Shown piece after piece: positions 11,201 to 21,311 of a stretch of DNA of 64,000 nt (its first letter is position 1; the number at the start of each line of letters is the position of its first letter). Below the pieces are notes generated by a model that was not told where the DNA came from, did not search any database, and saw only the letters and a list, made by a program, of their open reading frames with translations. Made by a program: the position numbers and the translations under genes. The DNA comes from Amphibalanus amphitrite (Eukaryota > Arthropoda > Thecostraca > Balanomorpha > Balanidae). The DNA is taken from NCBI RefSeq assembly GCF_019059575.1, contig NW_024881530.1:744001-808000 (forward strand), in the 5' to 3' direction.

Positions 11201-12627
11201 CCGCCAAACAGTGCTGGCCAGTCCAGCCTGATCGTGGCCAACCAGTCCCGACCCATCAAGGTAGGACCGTCATTGTCAACAATGATGAGGGGCAGACGGG
11301 CTGACTGGTCACGATAGGCGACAACAACTTGAGCTACACCAGCTACAGGGACCTCTTCACCTGTGTAGGTGTACAGACGGCGACGGTAGGGCGCTAGATC
11401 TGGGACCGACTGGAGAAACGCTTTCTCAAACACTGCACGGCTCATCATGGAACAGCTGGCACCAGTGTCCACCTCCATTGTAACGGGGCTACCGTTCAGG
11501 GACACTTCAACATGCAGTGGTTGAACGGATCCAGATGACCTCACCGTGAACAGAAGATCAGCAGACACCTCTGTGGCGGGAGGGCTGCTACCAGAGACGT
11601 AATGGGCGCGGCGCTGGCGCGACGGTCGGCTGGCGGCGGGCTGAGGCTGAGCCGGGCGCTGGCTGCTCTGAGCTGGGCGGTTCTGGCAGGCGACACGCGT
11701 GTGACCCGGCCTCTGGCATCTGTAACAGATCTGGTCACGGAACGGGCAGACGTCCTGACCATGACGGCGGCTGAGACAGCGAGAGCAGGACTGGTTTCCT
11801 GACTGTGCTGTCCCCTGGAGAGGTCGCGATGCTGGAGACGATGCTGAAGCTGACGGCGCTCGAGACTGTCCTCTCCTCCGGCTTGGCTCGGCTTGACGGG
11901 CTCGCTGGGGGCATGCAGCACGCGAATGGCCCACACGGTGACAAGCGAAACATTCTCGTGTGCGATACGGACATGCCGAAGCATCATGAGTCGTGGAGAG
12001 ACAGCGATGGCACGGCGCGGTCACATACTGTACAGCTGCAGTCGACCGGTTCAAATCCTCTAGCTGAGAGCGAGTGGTTTCAAAGTGACGAGCTATTTCG
12101 AGGGCTTGTGCCAGAGTCAAGTCAGGTTTATCAAAAAATTTCCTCTGCAGCTCAGTGGACCTGGCGTGAGCTACAGCACACTGAAGAACAGTTTGCTCCA
12201 ACAGAACATAGTCAAACTGGCATCTGTCTGCCTGAAGACGGAGACGGGTGACAAATGCCTCGAATGACTCACCGTCTTTTCTGTAGATGTCATGAAGAAC
12301 AGACCTCTCATACGTCGCGTTGACTCGTGGCTGGTAGTACGCCTGAAGCTTGGCGGTGAGGACTTGGTACTCTGTGGCGGCGTCATCCAGTTCCGGAGGC
12401 TGCGGCAATGTGCGAACAACGTCTTGAATTTCAAGTCCGAGAAAGGTGAGAACAGTGGCACTTTTTCTTTGATTAGAAGTAATGCCAGATGCAATCATAT
12501 AATACTCCACACCGCGCAACCAACGATCAAAATTTTCTCCGGGCTGATATGGTGGCGGCACAGGCAGAGAAGACATGTCGATAAAATTACTCCTGGCTTC
12601 AACGGACTTTACTTGAATGGCAGGCAA
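8296..12627 (-). CDS. Gag-Pol polyprotein, Ty3/gypsy (mag-like)
   Basis: One 1443-residue frame encodes the full set for retrotransposition. Gag ends in four CCHC-type zinc knuckles (residues about 206-219, 226-239, 281-294, 301-314). The aspartic protease has DTGAS at 387-391. Reverse transcriptase (about 540-720) has KIDLKEAY and the catalytic YLDD at 678-681. RNase H has acidic residues in TADAS (827), LDREA (870) and TDHKP (895). Integrase has a zinc-binding H/H..C/C region (1047-1083) and a D,D-35-E triad at D1110, D1165 and E1201. A Pro/Ala-rich tail follows. Gag and Pol are fused without a frameshift or stop. No internal break is seen. The assignment to the mag-like lineage rests on overall look and is less sure than the superfamily. 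Confidence 0.95.
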   Translation of the reverse strand: MPAIQVKSVEARSNFIDMSSLPVPPPYQPGENFDRWLRGVEYYMIASGITSNQRKSATVLTFLGLEIQDVVRTLPQPPELDDAATEYQVLTAKLQAYYQPRVNATYERSVLHDIYRKDGESFEAFVTRLRLQADRCQFDYVLLEQTVLQCAVAHARSTELQRKFFDKPDLTLAQALEIARHFETTRSQLEDLNRSTAAVQYVTAPCHRCLSTTHDASACPYRTRECFACHRVGHSRAACPQRARQAEPSRRRGQSRAPSASASSPASRPLQGTAQSGNQSCSRCLSRRHGQDVCPFRDQICYRCQRPGHTRVACQNRPAQSSQRPAQPQPAASRPSRQRRAHYVSGSSPPATEVSADLLFTVRSSGSVQPLHVEVSLNGSPVTMEVDTGASCSMMSRAVFEKAFLQSVPDLAPYRRRLYTYTGEEVPVAGVAQVVVAYRDQSARLPLIIVDNDGPTLMGRDWLATIRLDWPALFGGAARVDYVAVPGLDLENELRKLVPTFPELFSPGLGKYTPRQVSLQVDDSKPRFYKHRPPPLALKGQIEEELERQVKLGILEPVTTSQWAAPIVPVKKRDGSIRLCGSYDLTVNVASALETYPLPRVEELFAVLSGGAKFTKIDLKEAYLQLELDEQSRKFTTVSTHKGLFQATRLVFGIKSAVAVFQREMENLLAGIPHTAIYLDDICVTGRTPAEHLANVREVLRRLAAAGLKINAEKTVWVADEVQYLGHRITAAGIRPSAEKVRAVSEAREPASLQELRAFLGLVQYYSRFLPRLSTVAAPMYELEKKDVKWAWGERQKVSFQETKDLLAVAPVLVHYQQDKPLVLTADASPYGVAAVLSHPDPQTGADQPIAFASRSLTPAERNYSQLDREALAIIFGVSKYHQYVYGRKFVIKTDHKPLLGLLAPGKCLPMVVSPRVLRWKLTLTGYDFDLQFVPGREIANADGLSRLPLPDTDGEFPVPADVVNLMEEMSHLVTAQQLAIATRRDPVLSAVYRYVQNGWPESPPDAELSHYFRRRSELSLEAGCVMWGCRVLIPPSLRARLMLMLHDGHPGTSAMKRVSRACVWWPGLDSEIEQLVKSCQQCQVHRSVPNVPASPWLFPSRPWQRLHIDYAGPMEGGHWLLIIVDSYSKWVDVHITTSTSAAVTIDRLRQTFACHGLPLVLVSDNATAFASSEFSAFLKGNGIKHLFSPPRHPSSNGQAEAMVKVVKNALRNRTGSLQTRLHRFLLSYRTSPHSSTGRSPAELLFGRPLRTRLDVCKPSLRETVELKQHAWKNARDSHCTDRQFMVGDPVYVCLIPGPGAPWVPGVVTAAGGQICTVQLADGRIFTRHRDHVRPRVCALPSLVPGQADPAQPVPETTTPAHSARAPSALEALCAGAPAAQDASSPATATSEVHPALLPESVAAAPAPPGVPSGSAPVVPPGGAVGTRRSTRVRRAPSRYSAS

Positions 12628-12736
12628 CAGTAAACATCAATACATTGCACTTGCTATAGCAAACTTGATTTATCGACAATCACTTGAGTCAGACCATGCA
12701 AAGGCATACAACAATAAAAACAGAAAATGGGGTATA

Positions 12737-12754
12737 CCACGTCCCTCGTCGCCA
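12737..12754 (-). other. Primer-binding-site candidate of the Ty3/gypsy element
   Basis: Three bases inside the 5' LTR, the minus strand reads TGGCGACGAGGGACGTGG. The initial TGG would pair with the CCA end of a tRNA, as usual for LTR elements. I do not identify which tRNA. Confidence 0.6.
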
Positions 12755-12757
12755 ATT

Positions 12758-13060
12758 TGTTGTATCCTCAGCACTCGCTGCTCTGCCGACCTCCGCCGTG
12801 ACACTCCAGTTCTCTGGCTTGGCTCTATATTGTAACGGGACTTGACCACTTCAAGAGACACACCCAGTTCCGCCGCCCAAAACCGACTGGCCGGCGGAAC
12901 AGACGAAAACACCCGACATCAACCACGCTGCCGACCGCCCGCGGCCTGACCCGGGGCGGCGGCGGCGGACAAACGACCGGCGACCGCGACCGAAAACGGG
13001 ACGAACACGTGGACGGGCCCGTATCACAAACGGAGGGGGGTACGGGCCCGTATCACAACA
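12758..13060 (-). repeat. 5' LTR of the Ty3/gypsy element
   Basis: 303 bp, same boundaries (TGTTG...CAACA) as the 3' LTR, with one difference seen by eye. On the minus strand this copy lies upstream of gag and should carry the promoter. Confidence 0.95.
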
Positions 13061-13065
13061 GACTT

Positions 13066-14603
13066 TGACACAAAAAATGCGCAAAAGAAGAAGACAAAAG
13101 GTAGGTATTAATGTGGCGATCTGAAAGACATCCACTATTCGAATGCGATCATGAAAACGTGGAGCTTGCGACGACGGCTAAACATCAAACAGTATATTCT
13201 ATAAGAATAACGCGACATCCCACGGAAAAAAAACGACATCCCTCGGTCCAGTTGCTGGTTTGTGACCACAGTCTATAATCGGCATGAGTGTCACATCTCA
13301 TTCAGCAGACCACTGGAGATGAAAGGCGTCTCGGATGTGTCCAGGGGTGGCGCTCCGTCATCTAAGGCACGTGATTCGGCTGCCAACAGAGCGCTGACGG
13401 TGCTCGTTCTACAGGGCAGACAGAATCCGGTCACTGAGTACTTTGAAAGTCTTTTGTGCTAGCTTTCAGGAGAAATTCTTTAGAAGTGTGAAGAACAACC
13501 GCGAGATAGGACTTAGGACTCTCGTTGATGATACGATAGACCTACCGGCTCGCGCGATGACCGGCGTATTGTAGAGGAGCTTGGAGATAAGGTCCAAATC
13601 AATCATTGATAGACTTGAAAGTAGAATTCGAAGGTCATAAAAGTAGCTTAAGCTGCTAAATTCGGAATTCGCTTGAATGGTCAATCCAGTAGGGTGTCGA
13701 TAGCAACAAAGAAATACCATCCTGCTCTTTGGCGCCAATGATTCAGTCGCATGGTTGCTACCACAGGTGGCAAGGTTTTCACACTCCCCTCTCCTTGGCT
13801 CCTCTGTTCCTCCCACCTCCCGTCGGCCACCCCCGCTGACTATTTCTGTCACTCTCCGGTCATACTCCTGGCCGACTCCGGCATGTCTGTCAGACTGACA
13901 GGCGGCTGAGGGTGTCCGAGGGGCATCTATGACAGGTGGGAGCACTGCCAGCACTTTTCGGCGCCAGTGGTCGGCATCTTACCCCCGCCGGACCTTGGTC
14001 AATATGAATACGATTGTTTCCGATGAGAGCTTCGGCAGGGTTTACTGAAGCTAGGTTGATGTAGCGGCGGCTGCCGCAAGCTGTGGTGTCTTGTGATCAT
14101 TCACAATATCGTCTTCTCCGAAAAAGAGTTCCAAACAGAAAACACGATTTGTATCATGTTACTCGCATGTCGCATCCGGCACCAAAACAAGCATCGAAAC
14201 AAATTGATGGCATCAAAGCATTTGGCGACGAGATATTCGCAAAGCGAGAGCAGGCAGGTATGCGTACCTACAATATTGTATAGGTATATACACCATGCGC
14301 ACACAATGAGTAAAAACTTTATAAATGGAGCCAGTATGAGATAGGTAAGCAAACGCCACGCCGCTTTGGTAAATACGATACGCTTAAAAAAACATGGGGT
14401 TCGGAGACATTGCTCTGCTAGGCCTGTGATTGGCGCTGTGATCCCGACTCCACCGACATTTGTGACCCAGATAATCAAATTAAGTAGTTTGCTGCATTTA
14501 ATGCGTGCCTCTCCAACCAATCAAGATCACTGGACATCCTTTCTCTCACACTTAAACCACTAATTTAGCTACGGGAAGAACCACCTACAGTCTCCACTTG
14601 TGA
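13066..14603. other. No gene recognised
   Basis: Mixed-composition sequence between the retrotransposon and a short hairpin region. Open frames (for example one antisense at 13466-13954) show no domain or convincing coding bias. No terminal repeats are found. Confidence 0.45.
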
Positions 14604-14945
14604 GTCACCGCAGCGAGCGAGAACGCCTCTGACTCAGCACCGTCATCGAGCCCGGCCTCTGCCAACCCGTCACGGTTCAGCGCATTTCTCGGCACAACTG
14701 ACCGCATTTCTCGGCACCACCCGTCCCCTCCGTCGGTCGCGACGCCTCTGACGCACCGAGCGTCGCCCTCGACGATGGCCGTTCCGGCGACGTTCCGCGG
14801 ATCGACAGACGAGTGGGGAGAGGGGAGGAGGAGGTGGTCACTGCTCACTGGGGAGTGTCCGATAATCGGTCCGACAGTGAGGTCGAACAACTCGTTAAAG
14901 GTCTCTGCTCAGCTTCGACCGATACTCAGTCTTCGCACGGGGTAG
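14604..14945 (+). other. Open frame of about 113 codons without a start, possible exon
   Basis: The plus frame is open from just after a TGA (14601) to a TAG (14943-14945). It begins with a Ser/Ala/Pro-rich run resembling the composition of the host exon at 17 kb, but has no clear acceptor or donor and no domain. The antisense frame is also open, as expected in GC-rich DNA. Weak candidate only. Confidence 0.15.
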
Positions 14946-14985
14946 TCTGCTCCCATTCTCCATAGGGGAGCAGGCTACCCCGTGC
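14935..14985. repeat. 20-bp stem hairpin
   Basis: GCACGGGGTAGTCTGCTCCC (14935-14954) and GGGAGCAGGCTACCCCGTGC (14966-14985) pair over 20 bp with one G-T pair and an 11-nt loop. It overlaps the stop of the open frame before it. It is too short and too perfectly paired for a typical animal microRNA precursor. Its function is unknown. Confidence 0.75.
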
Positions 14986-17164
14986 ACCCAAACCGCTTGA
15001 CCGTAGCATTCTCCCAGTATCACTATCACAACCCGCTCTGCTCCTCGTCTCCCTCTTTGCAGTCTTCCACTGCACTATCCATCTTACGTTTTTACCACTT
15101 ACTTCCAGCTCAAATATTTATAACCCCCTCATTTCTAGGACTGTTTCTCACATCTGTCAATTAATACGGCACTCTTTCCCATGAACCTTTTCCCCTTGTC
15201 AGACTGTCTTCATCATCATCATTTCACTCATCATTCTCTCAACAACATGCTCTTTTTAAATCGTGACTCTTGTCCTTCCCACACGCTCTTCCCATTTTCT
15301 CTTTCTCACCACACTTACGACAACATTTCTAAACCCCCTCTTCCATCGATCTCCTCCGGTTTCCCCCACTCCCAATACTCTCTCTACCACTCTCCTGCTC
15401 TCTGCCCACTCCCACCTCTCTCCCCACCGCTCTCCTGCCCTCTCCTCCCTGCCTCCTCCGTCGTTCTGCCCTGGCCTCCTCCGGGCTGTGGCGGCGCAGT
15501 GCGTGTGTTGTCTGTGATAATACGGCGGCAGGCCGGGCCATTGTCTGTGGTAATGTGGGCCAGCAGACGGGCAGTTTCTGCGTGGCAGTCATGAATGACG
15601 ATGTGGCTGCCACGGACAGAGCGGTCGGCGTGATTAAAGAGAGCAATTGGTGCGTGCAGGTCACGACAGCACGGAAATATTAGCGTGATTGTAGATATCG
15701 CCCCAAACATGATAACACGAATATTGATTTGTTCATGCGGGCAAGGTAATGAGTCACGAATTACTTTCTTCGGGAGTCCCTTTACATAGTTTCATAGCAC
15801 CCAATCGAGTCCACCAAATGTTGAACATGACCCTAATGTCTAGGCGCAAAAGGTGACCATGACCTCTGGCACTCTGCAGTCCGGGGACCCTGAATGATGA
15901 TTCAAGAACCGTTCTCCACAAGCGTACACTCATCATCACAAAACTCGGAAGCGTTTCTAGTACCGTATATCGATCCCCTCGAGTGCCATGTTTGATAGTA
16001 GCCTCTTCCTGTCACATCGCTCCGCCCGGCTCTCCGCTACATCACTGCGAGTTTACCCCGGGGCAGCGGACGACTCGCTGAGATATGGCGGAGCGTAGGC
16101 GACAGAGACGCGGCGGCGCCCGTCTAGTGACATTTCAGATGAAGTTTGTACCGCCCCAGCCTGCAGACATGAGAAATGGACCCGTGAGCCGGAACGGGAT
16201 GAGCCAGCACAACGCCGTGCCGATCGCCGCAAGTTGTAAATGTGTAGGAGGAACAGCGACCGCGGACAAAGCTACCGGGTCTATAAAGCTGCATATGTGT
16301 TTTATTAACCTCTCGAACCTATTAACTGATGTTTACTTAAAACTCTAACCGCTTCAGACGTAAATTAGCTGAAGAATAGCCTATTTCGTCGGATTATAAC
16401 TAAACGCCTACCCCCTTCTAATATTTACCTTTCATCTGTCTTGATTTTACCACCGATTTACATACATTTTGGACCATCGTCCCATGAGTTGAAATATACG
16501 AAAAGAAACACTGATGTGTGCATTCATGAGCAATGTAGTGTGAAATGAATGCGTCTTTCTTCAGGCCTCGCAAAGTGCGCACATGGAAGTTGATGCACAT
16601 CTCTGGCAAAATACACAGTCGAACTTCATACCCGATTCATGGGGGCATGTGATATGTTCTCGGCAAGTTAGTGGGGCCCTCCGGGATGGAATATGCGTAC
16701 AAGCAAACTTGCTACCATAGACTTAGCTATTTTACGTTTCACAGCACTGAACACGCTTGACCATCGGGTAACTGCGTATCGGGATGCTGCGCCGAATTAT
16801 GTTTTGCCTCGAGTTACCGAGGGAGCTTGTTGTAATGATGTATTTTTTTTTTATTCTTTAATTCTTTTTACACTGACACGACGATATACCAGACAGTTTT
16901 TACCAACACAATTTTTAATAGATATGGACCTCCATTGATAGTTACTAAGCTTTTAAGAATTTTACAATTACTCGGGTCCACTAAAATATAGACGATTTAT
17001 GGACGATTCATTTAATTTTCATAATTGATATACCCATGAAAGCTAATTAAAAACTTGCCATTCTATCACATTCATCTCTGCCCATTAACGAGCCAATCCA
17101 GAGCAGCTGATCGTTGTCCGTGGACCAGCAGTACCTATTACTGACGTTCAGTCTCTGTCCCCAG
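14986..17164. other. Non-coding; polypyrimidine-rich tract at about 15180-15480
   Basis: No recognised gene. Between about 15180 and 15480 the plus strand is dominated by C and T, giving Ser/Pro/Leu/His-rich frames that are compositional artefacts. The sequence just before 17165 is a pyrimidine-rich acceptor (CAGTCTCTGTCCCCAG). Confidence 0.45.
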
Positions 17165-20100
17165 AGTCGGCGGTCGGCGATGGCCTCCCGCGGGGCGCTG
17201 CGCCGGACCGGCAGTCTGGACCGGCCCGGCGGAGACGAGCGACGCTCCGTCTCCAACATCAGACAGCAGTTTGAGGCCGGCCGCGGCAAGTGCCGCAACC
17301 TTAGCGACCCGGAGAGTCTGCAGCGCCAACCGGTGCGGCCCGGACTGTCGACAGGGATCAGCCAGACGCACCACAAGTACCTGGCCGAGCCGCCCGTGCA
17401 GCTGCGAGGCCGCGGCGTGGCGCTGCCGGGCATGAGTGGCGGCCTGCCGCCAGGCGGCGCCGGTGCGGACCCCCTGGCGGCGCTGCGGGGTCGCCCCGGC
17501 CCGCCACCACCGCCTCTCAACCCACTCTCGGCGGCTCAGGTACTGGCCCAGGTGTCACGAGCGAGAGCTGCTCCTGCCATGAGGAACAGCGAGGAGATGC
17601 TGAACAGTATAACGAAAAGTGTGACGTCCATCGCGCAAAGGAAGAGACACTTTTCGAACCCTACGGGAACTGCGGAGACCCTAGCGCCCTTGGCGGCGCC
17701 TGAGACTTTTGCTGATCCTTCGCCGCTGATCAGGCCGACATTTGCTCAGTCCAGGCCACGATACCTGTATGCTGGCGTAACTGACGAACAAAATAACGTG
17801 CAACAGCCATACCAACCGAGACTTCCTTCACAAACACCAACGACGTCTCAAGCAAATGGAGCTAGTTTATCAAACTCGAACAACTCAAGTGGTAGGTCAT
17901 TTAGTAACATTTTCTACACTGCGGCGAATCTTACACCAAAAACAGTTGCATCTCACACGACCGCAGCACCATTCGTCACCAAAGAACAGATTGTACAAGA
18001 CCAATCTACCTCCGACTTCAGCCTTGGCACGAGTTCAACCTCTGCGGGTCAAATTACCGGTCAATGGCAGCGTACTCCCGGCACCAACGTCCGTCCTGTC
18101 ACCGAAACCACGGCCACCTTACCCACCTCCAGTACCTTCAAGTCGTTCGATGGGAGCTCCACCAGCTCAGCAGCTACCTCTCCATCGTCCATCAGTCCCC
18201 AGGTCGCCGCCGAACCTCCCACCTTCAGCGGAGTGAACCCCGTGTGGCAGCCTGCCGGCCGTGCCAGGCGCGACTCGGACCCACCGACTCCCACGGGGAC
18301 TCAGTCACTTCCACGGCGCTCCTCCATCACCAAACTGGCGCAGCGGTTTGAGCAAGGTGCAGGAGGTTCTGGTAGTGGCTCGACCTCAGGTCAGTTCAAC
18401 ACCTGGGGTCACAGTGGTGGACAGTACTCCCGGGCTCGCCGTCCGTCGGGCGACAACGGCATGACCATGACGGCATCGATGGGGACAGCATCTTCTGTCT
18501 CATCGTCAGCATTTGGGACATCCACAATGCCGACTACATCCTTCTTGTCGGCTCCTTCAGGTCAAGCTAGTGCTACGGCGACTACAAATCCCATAGCTGC
18601 ACAGCGCCGCGTCAGACACGCCTCGTGGACAGGAGGTGGGACTCCTCGCCCACAGCCGCAGCCACAGCTACCTTTCCAGCTTCAGCAGCATCAGACACAG
18701 CAGCAGCAGCCGGAGCCGCGAGTGATTGTACACCAAATCAGCCTGGATCCTACTCCGGTCTCCACAGAAAACACGAATAAGCGCGAAAGAAATGATGCGA
18801 AGACCAGTGATATCCAGAAAAGTGGAAGCGTGGAGGCTGAGCAATACACAACGGAGGCCGGTAGAGCAGTGCCAATCGTTGATGAATCGTCACAAAGAAA
18901 CAAACAACCTGATCATGCAAACGATAAAAAATGTGAGGCAAAGGCAGAAGGATTGCCAGTGTCAGCTGTAACTGATGGCAAACTGGATCCCGCTGCTACA
19001 CCTCCAGTGTCTCAGAACAGTGAATCACACACAAAGAACACTGAAGCCACATGCGAGCCTGCCGATAAATCTACTCCTCCCACCCTGGAGTTTCCTCCTC
19101 CACCGTCTGTCGAAACCTCTTCTCCCCCTCCGCCCCCGCCTCCTCCCCCACCACCACCACCTCCTCCTCCTCCTCCTCCAGCAAACGGTGAGCTGCCGAA
19201 GCTCCAGATCCCCCTCAGTGAGCCTCCATCTGACCGTTCGGACGGAGCCCGCTCACCCCGTCAGTACACCGGTGTACGACTGGCGCCGGTGACCGATGCC
19301 ATTCTCCAGGACCGGATAGCAAGTCTCAGTCCGGTGACTACAGACAGGTCCGACCCAGAGCGCTCTCCCCTGGCGATGACACAAACCAGTCCCATGCGGA
19401 GCCCGAGCAGGACCCAGGAGACATCTCCTGAGTCAGGTGCGGAAGAGGGAACTGGAAGGACGGAGCAAAGAAGTGACGGTCAATCAGGGAGACTGCAGAA
19501 GTCCAAGTCAGCCAGCCAGGCGGCTGACAGGATGACGTCTTTGGCAGACAGATGGAACCCGAATAAAGCGGAGACCGTTTCCTCCACAGGAAGTGAAAAT
19601 CAAAATCAGAATGATCAACAACAAGGAAATTCTCCATTGAACAGACTATGGACGCAACAAGTACATCATGTCCCCAACGCTAAAACGATACCAGTCGCCT
19701 TCATGAAGAAGGGAAATTCTACAGAAAATCTTCCTACCACGTCAGCGAGCTTCTTTTCAACTCCTCAAAGGTTTATTGAAGCTCAATCGGATACGGAGTC
19801 CGGCAAAGTAAAGCGAAGAGCAGCTAACAACCGATGGAATCCTGCATCTTCTTCAGAACAAATCTCCTCAAACGGCGCTAATATGCCCGGTCCCAAGGCC
19901 AAGGCCAGCCAGCCACAGCCATTCTTAAACAACGACACTCAACAGACTGCGGCAGGTCACATGTCTAAGCAGCACGATACAGAAACGCTGAACACACAAC
20001 AAGCAGTCAGAACGGCGCCTTTCACTCAATCGTCTTCCCAGTCTGTCGCACAGTCCTCCAAGCAGCCTGACCAGTGTCAAGCCACTCAGCCGACTCTTCA

Positions 20101-21311
20101 AATGGGCCCGGTCATACAAACGGTGGCCAAGCACGCCCAGCTATTTGAACAGCTCTCACCCCGGCCCTTGAAGCGTGGAGGATCTTTGGATGTGGAGCCG
20201 ACAACCGAAAAGTTGGGACAAAGACAGCTTGCTTCGACAGAGCAATCCACCAAGCAATTAAGACCTCACCAATCGCAGCAGCCATTGTCACCTCAGCTTT
20301 CTAGACGAGAAGTCGCTCCGGTCTCCAGCTCGTCTTCCCAGTTCACCCAGCAGACGCAACAGCCTACGCTAAATGTCCCAGCAGCCCAGAGCTCATGCTC
20401 TACTACTTCTCCATCGTTGTCTGGACCACAACACTCAACCAGCACCACTACGACGTTCAGTCCTGCAGCTTCATCCCGCGCCCCGGTAATGGGCGGAGCT
20501 CTAGGGTCGGGCACCAGACAGGTCACAACCGGACGCCGCAGACACTGGAGCGCTGCTGCTGGAGGGGCTCCGTCTGAGGGGTTGACTACCGCAGAGTCAC
20601 CTCCTGTGGCCACGGAAGTCAGTGCAAAGATAAGCGAGAGTCAGACTACGGCTGTCTCAGCCGCTGCATCACAAGGGCAAAGTCAACAGCACGAGCTTTT
20701 CTTCCAGACGCCACAGTCTTCAGCCACTTCACAGGCAAGCGTCTCAACATCCGTCGCTACGTCGCCATCGACCACTGTCTCGTCAGCAAGCTCTCCGCCC
20801 AGCTCGACACCAAGCCGACCAGCTCATCTACCCGCAGCGCTACCTCTGCGCACCTCATCCCCAACAGCCGACCCGCGACCGCCGCCCTCCGCCGAGCCTG
20901 ACCTCAGTTCACCACTATCACCCCCACCGCCGCGTCCCGAGCTGCCGAGCTTCCTCACCTCGGGAAACTACCCTCCGTCCGGCGACCCCTTCCCGACCTG
21001 GTGTGACCGCGGCTCCGTCCGGATCGACGAGGTGGACCCAAACGTTGACGTTTCTCCGTCGGTTCCTCCAACTCCGTGGGATCGCGACCGAGACGAGACT
21101 CACACGGAGAGCAGTGACCGCGGCGAGCGGGTCCGGTCCTCGAGCCGCAGCCCGCACTCGCAGCGCACCGTGGACGGGTCGCCGACGCGGGTGAAGCGGG
21201 TCAGCTTCTCCAAGACGCTGCCGACCAAGGATGACCCGGCTGGAGAGAGGAGCAGGGACGACTGGACGGAGGCCGACGGGCCCGGCCGCGCAGTCTCCGA
21301 GTCAACGCCAG
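17165..21311 (+). CDS. Long exon of a host gene encoding a Ser/Pro/Gln-rich disordered protein
   Basis: The exon starts after a strong acceptor (CAGTCTCTGTCCCCAG|AG) and ends at ACGCCAG|GTCAGT, in phase 1. A frame-consistent ATG lies 15 bp in (17180); this start is preferred, since the longer frame to 17114 runs through the acceptor. It gives about 1377 residues. Visible parts are an N-terminal basic/Ser block with GSLDRPGG and SVSNIRQQFEAG; a related RRSSITKLAQRFEQG near residue 410; repeated RWNP motifs; a poly-proline run of over 20 residues (DNA about 19120-19182); many Gln/Ser/Thr stretches; and SP sites near the C end. There is no enzymatic domain or membrane segment. It looks like a scaffold or cytoskeletal/signalling adaptor, but I do not recognise the family. 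Long uninterrupted coding in TE-rich DNA supports a constrained gene. Confidence 0.8.

Larger units (their letters stand above)
7958..13065 (-). mobile_element. Complete Ty3/gypsy LTR retrotransposon (mag-like), minus strand
   Basis: All structural hallmarks are present. LTRs of 303 bp lie at 7963-8265 and 12758-13060, each starting TGTTG and ending CAACA. A 5-bp target duplication GACTT flanks them (7958-7962, 13061-13065). A primer-binding-site candidate adjoins the 5' LTR and a purine tract adjoins the 3' LTR. A single uninterrupted gag-pol frame fills the interior. By eye the two LTRs differ at one position (G at left, A at right, in the GGACAARCGACC stretch). LTRs are identical at insertion, so this copy is young and may still be competent. 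No envelope-like frame is seen. Confidence 0.96.

Noticed and set aside
8258-12633. Numerous open frames on the plus strand and in other minus frames across the retrotransposon
   Set aside because: They are shadows of the GC-rich gag-pol frame with no domains of their own.
13466-13954. 162-codon minus frame
   Set aside because: No recognisable motif and no splice or compositional support; likely chance.
16085-16348. 87-codon plus frame starting MAERRRQRRGG
   Set aside because: A plausible start, but no domain, splice signal or conserved feature; not enough to call a gene.
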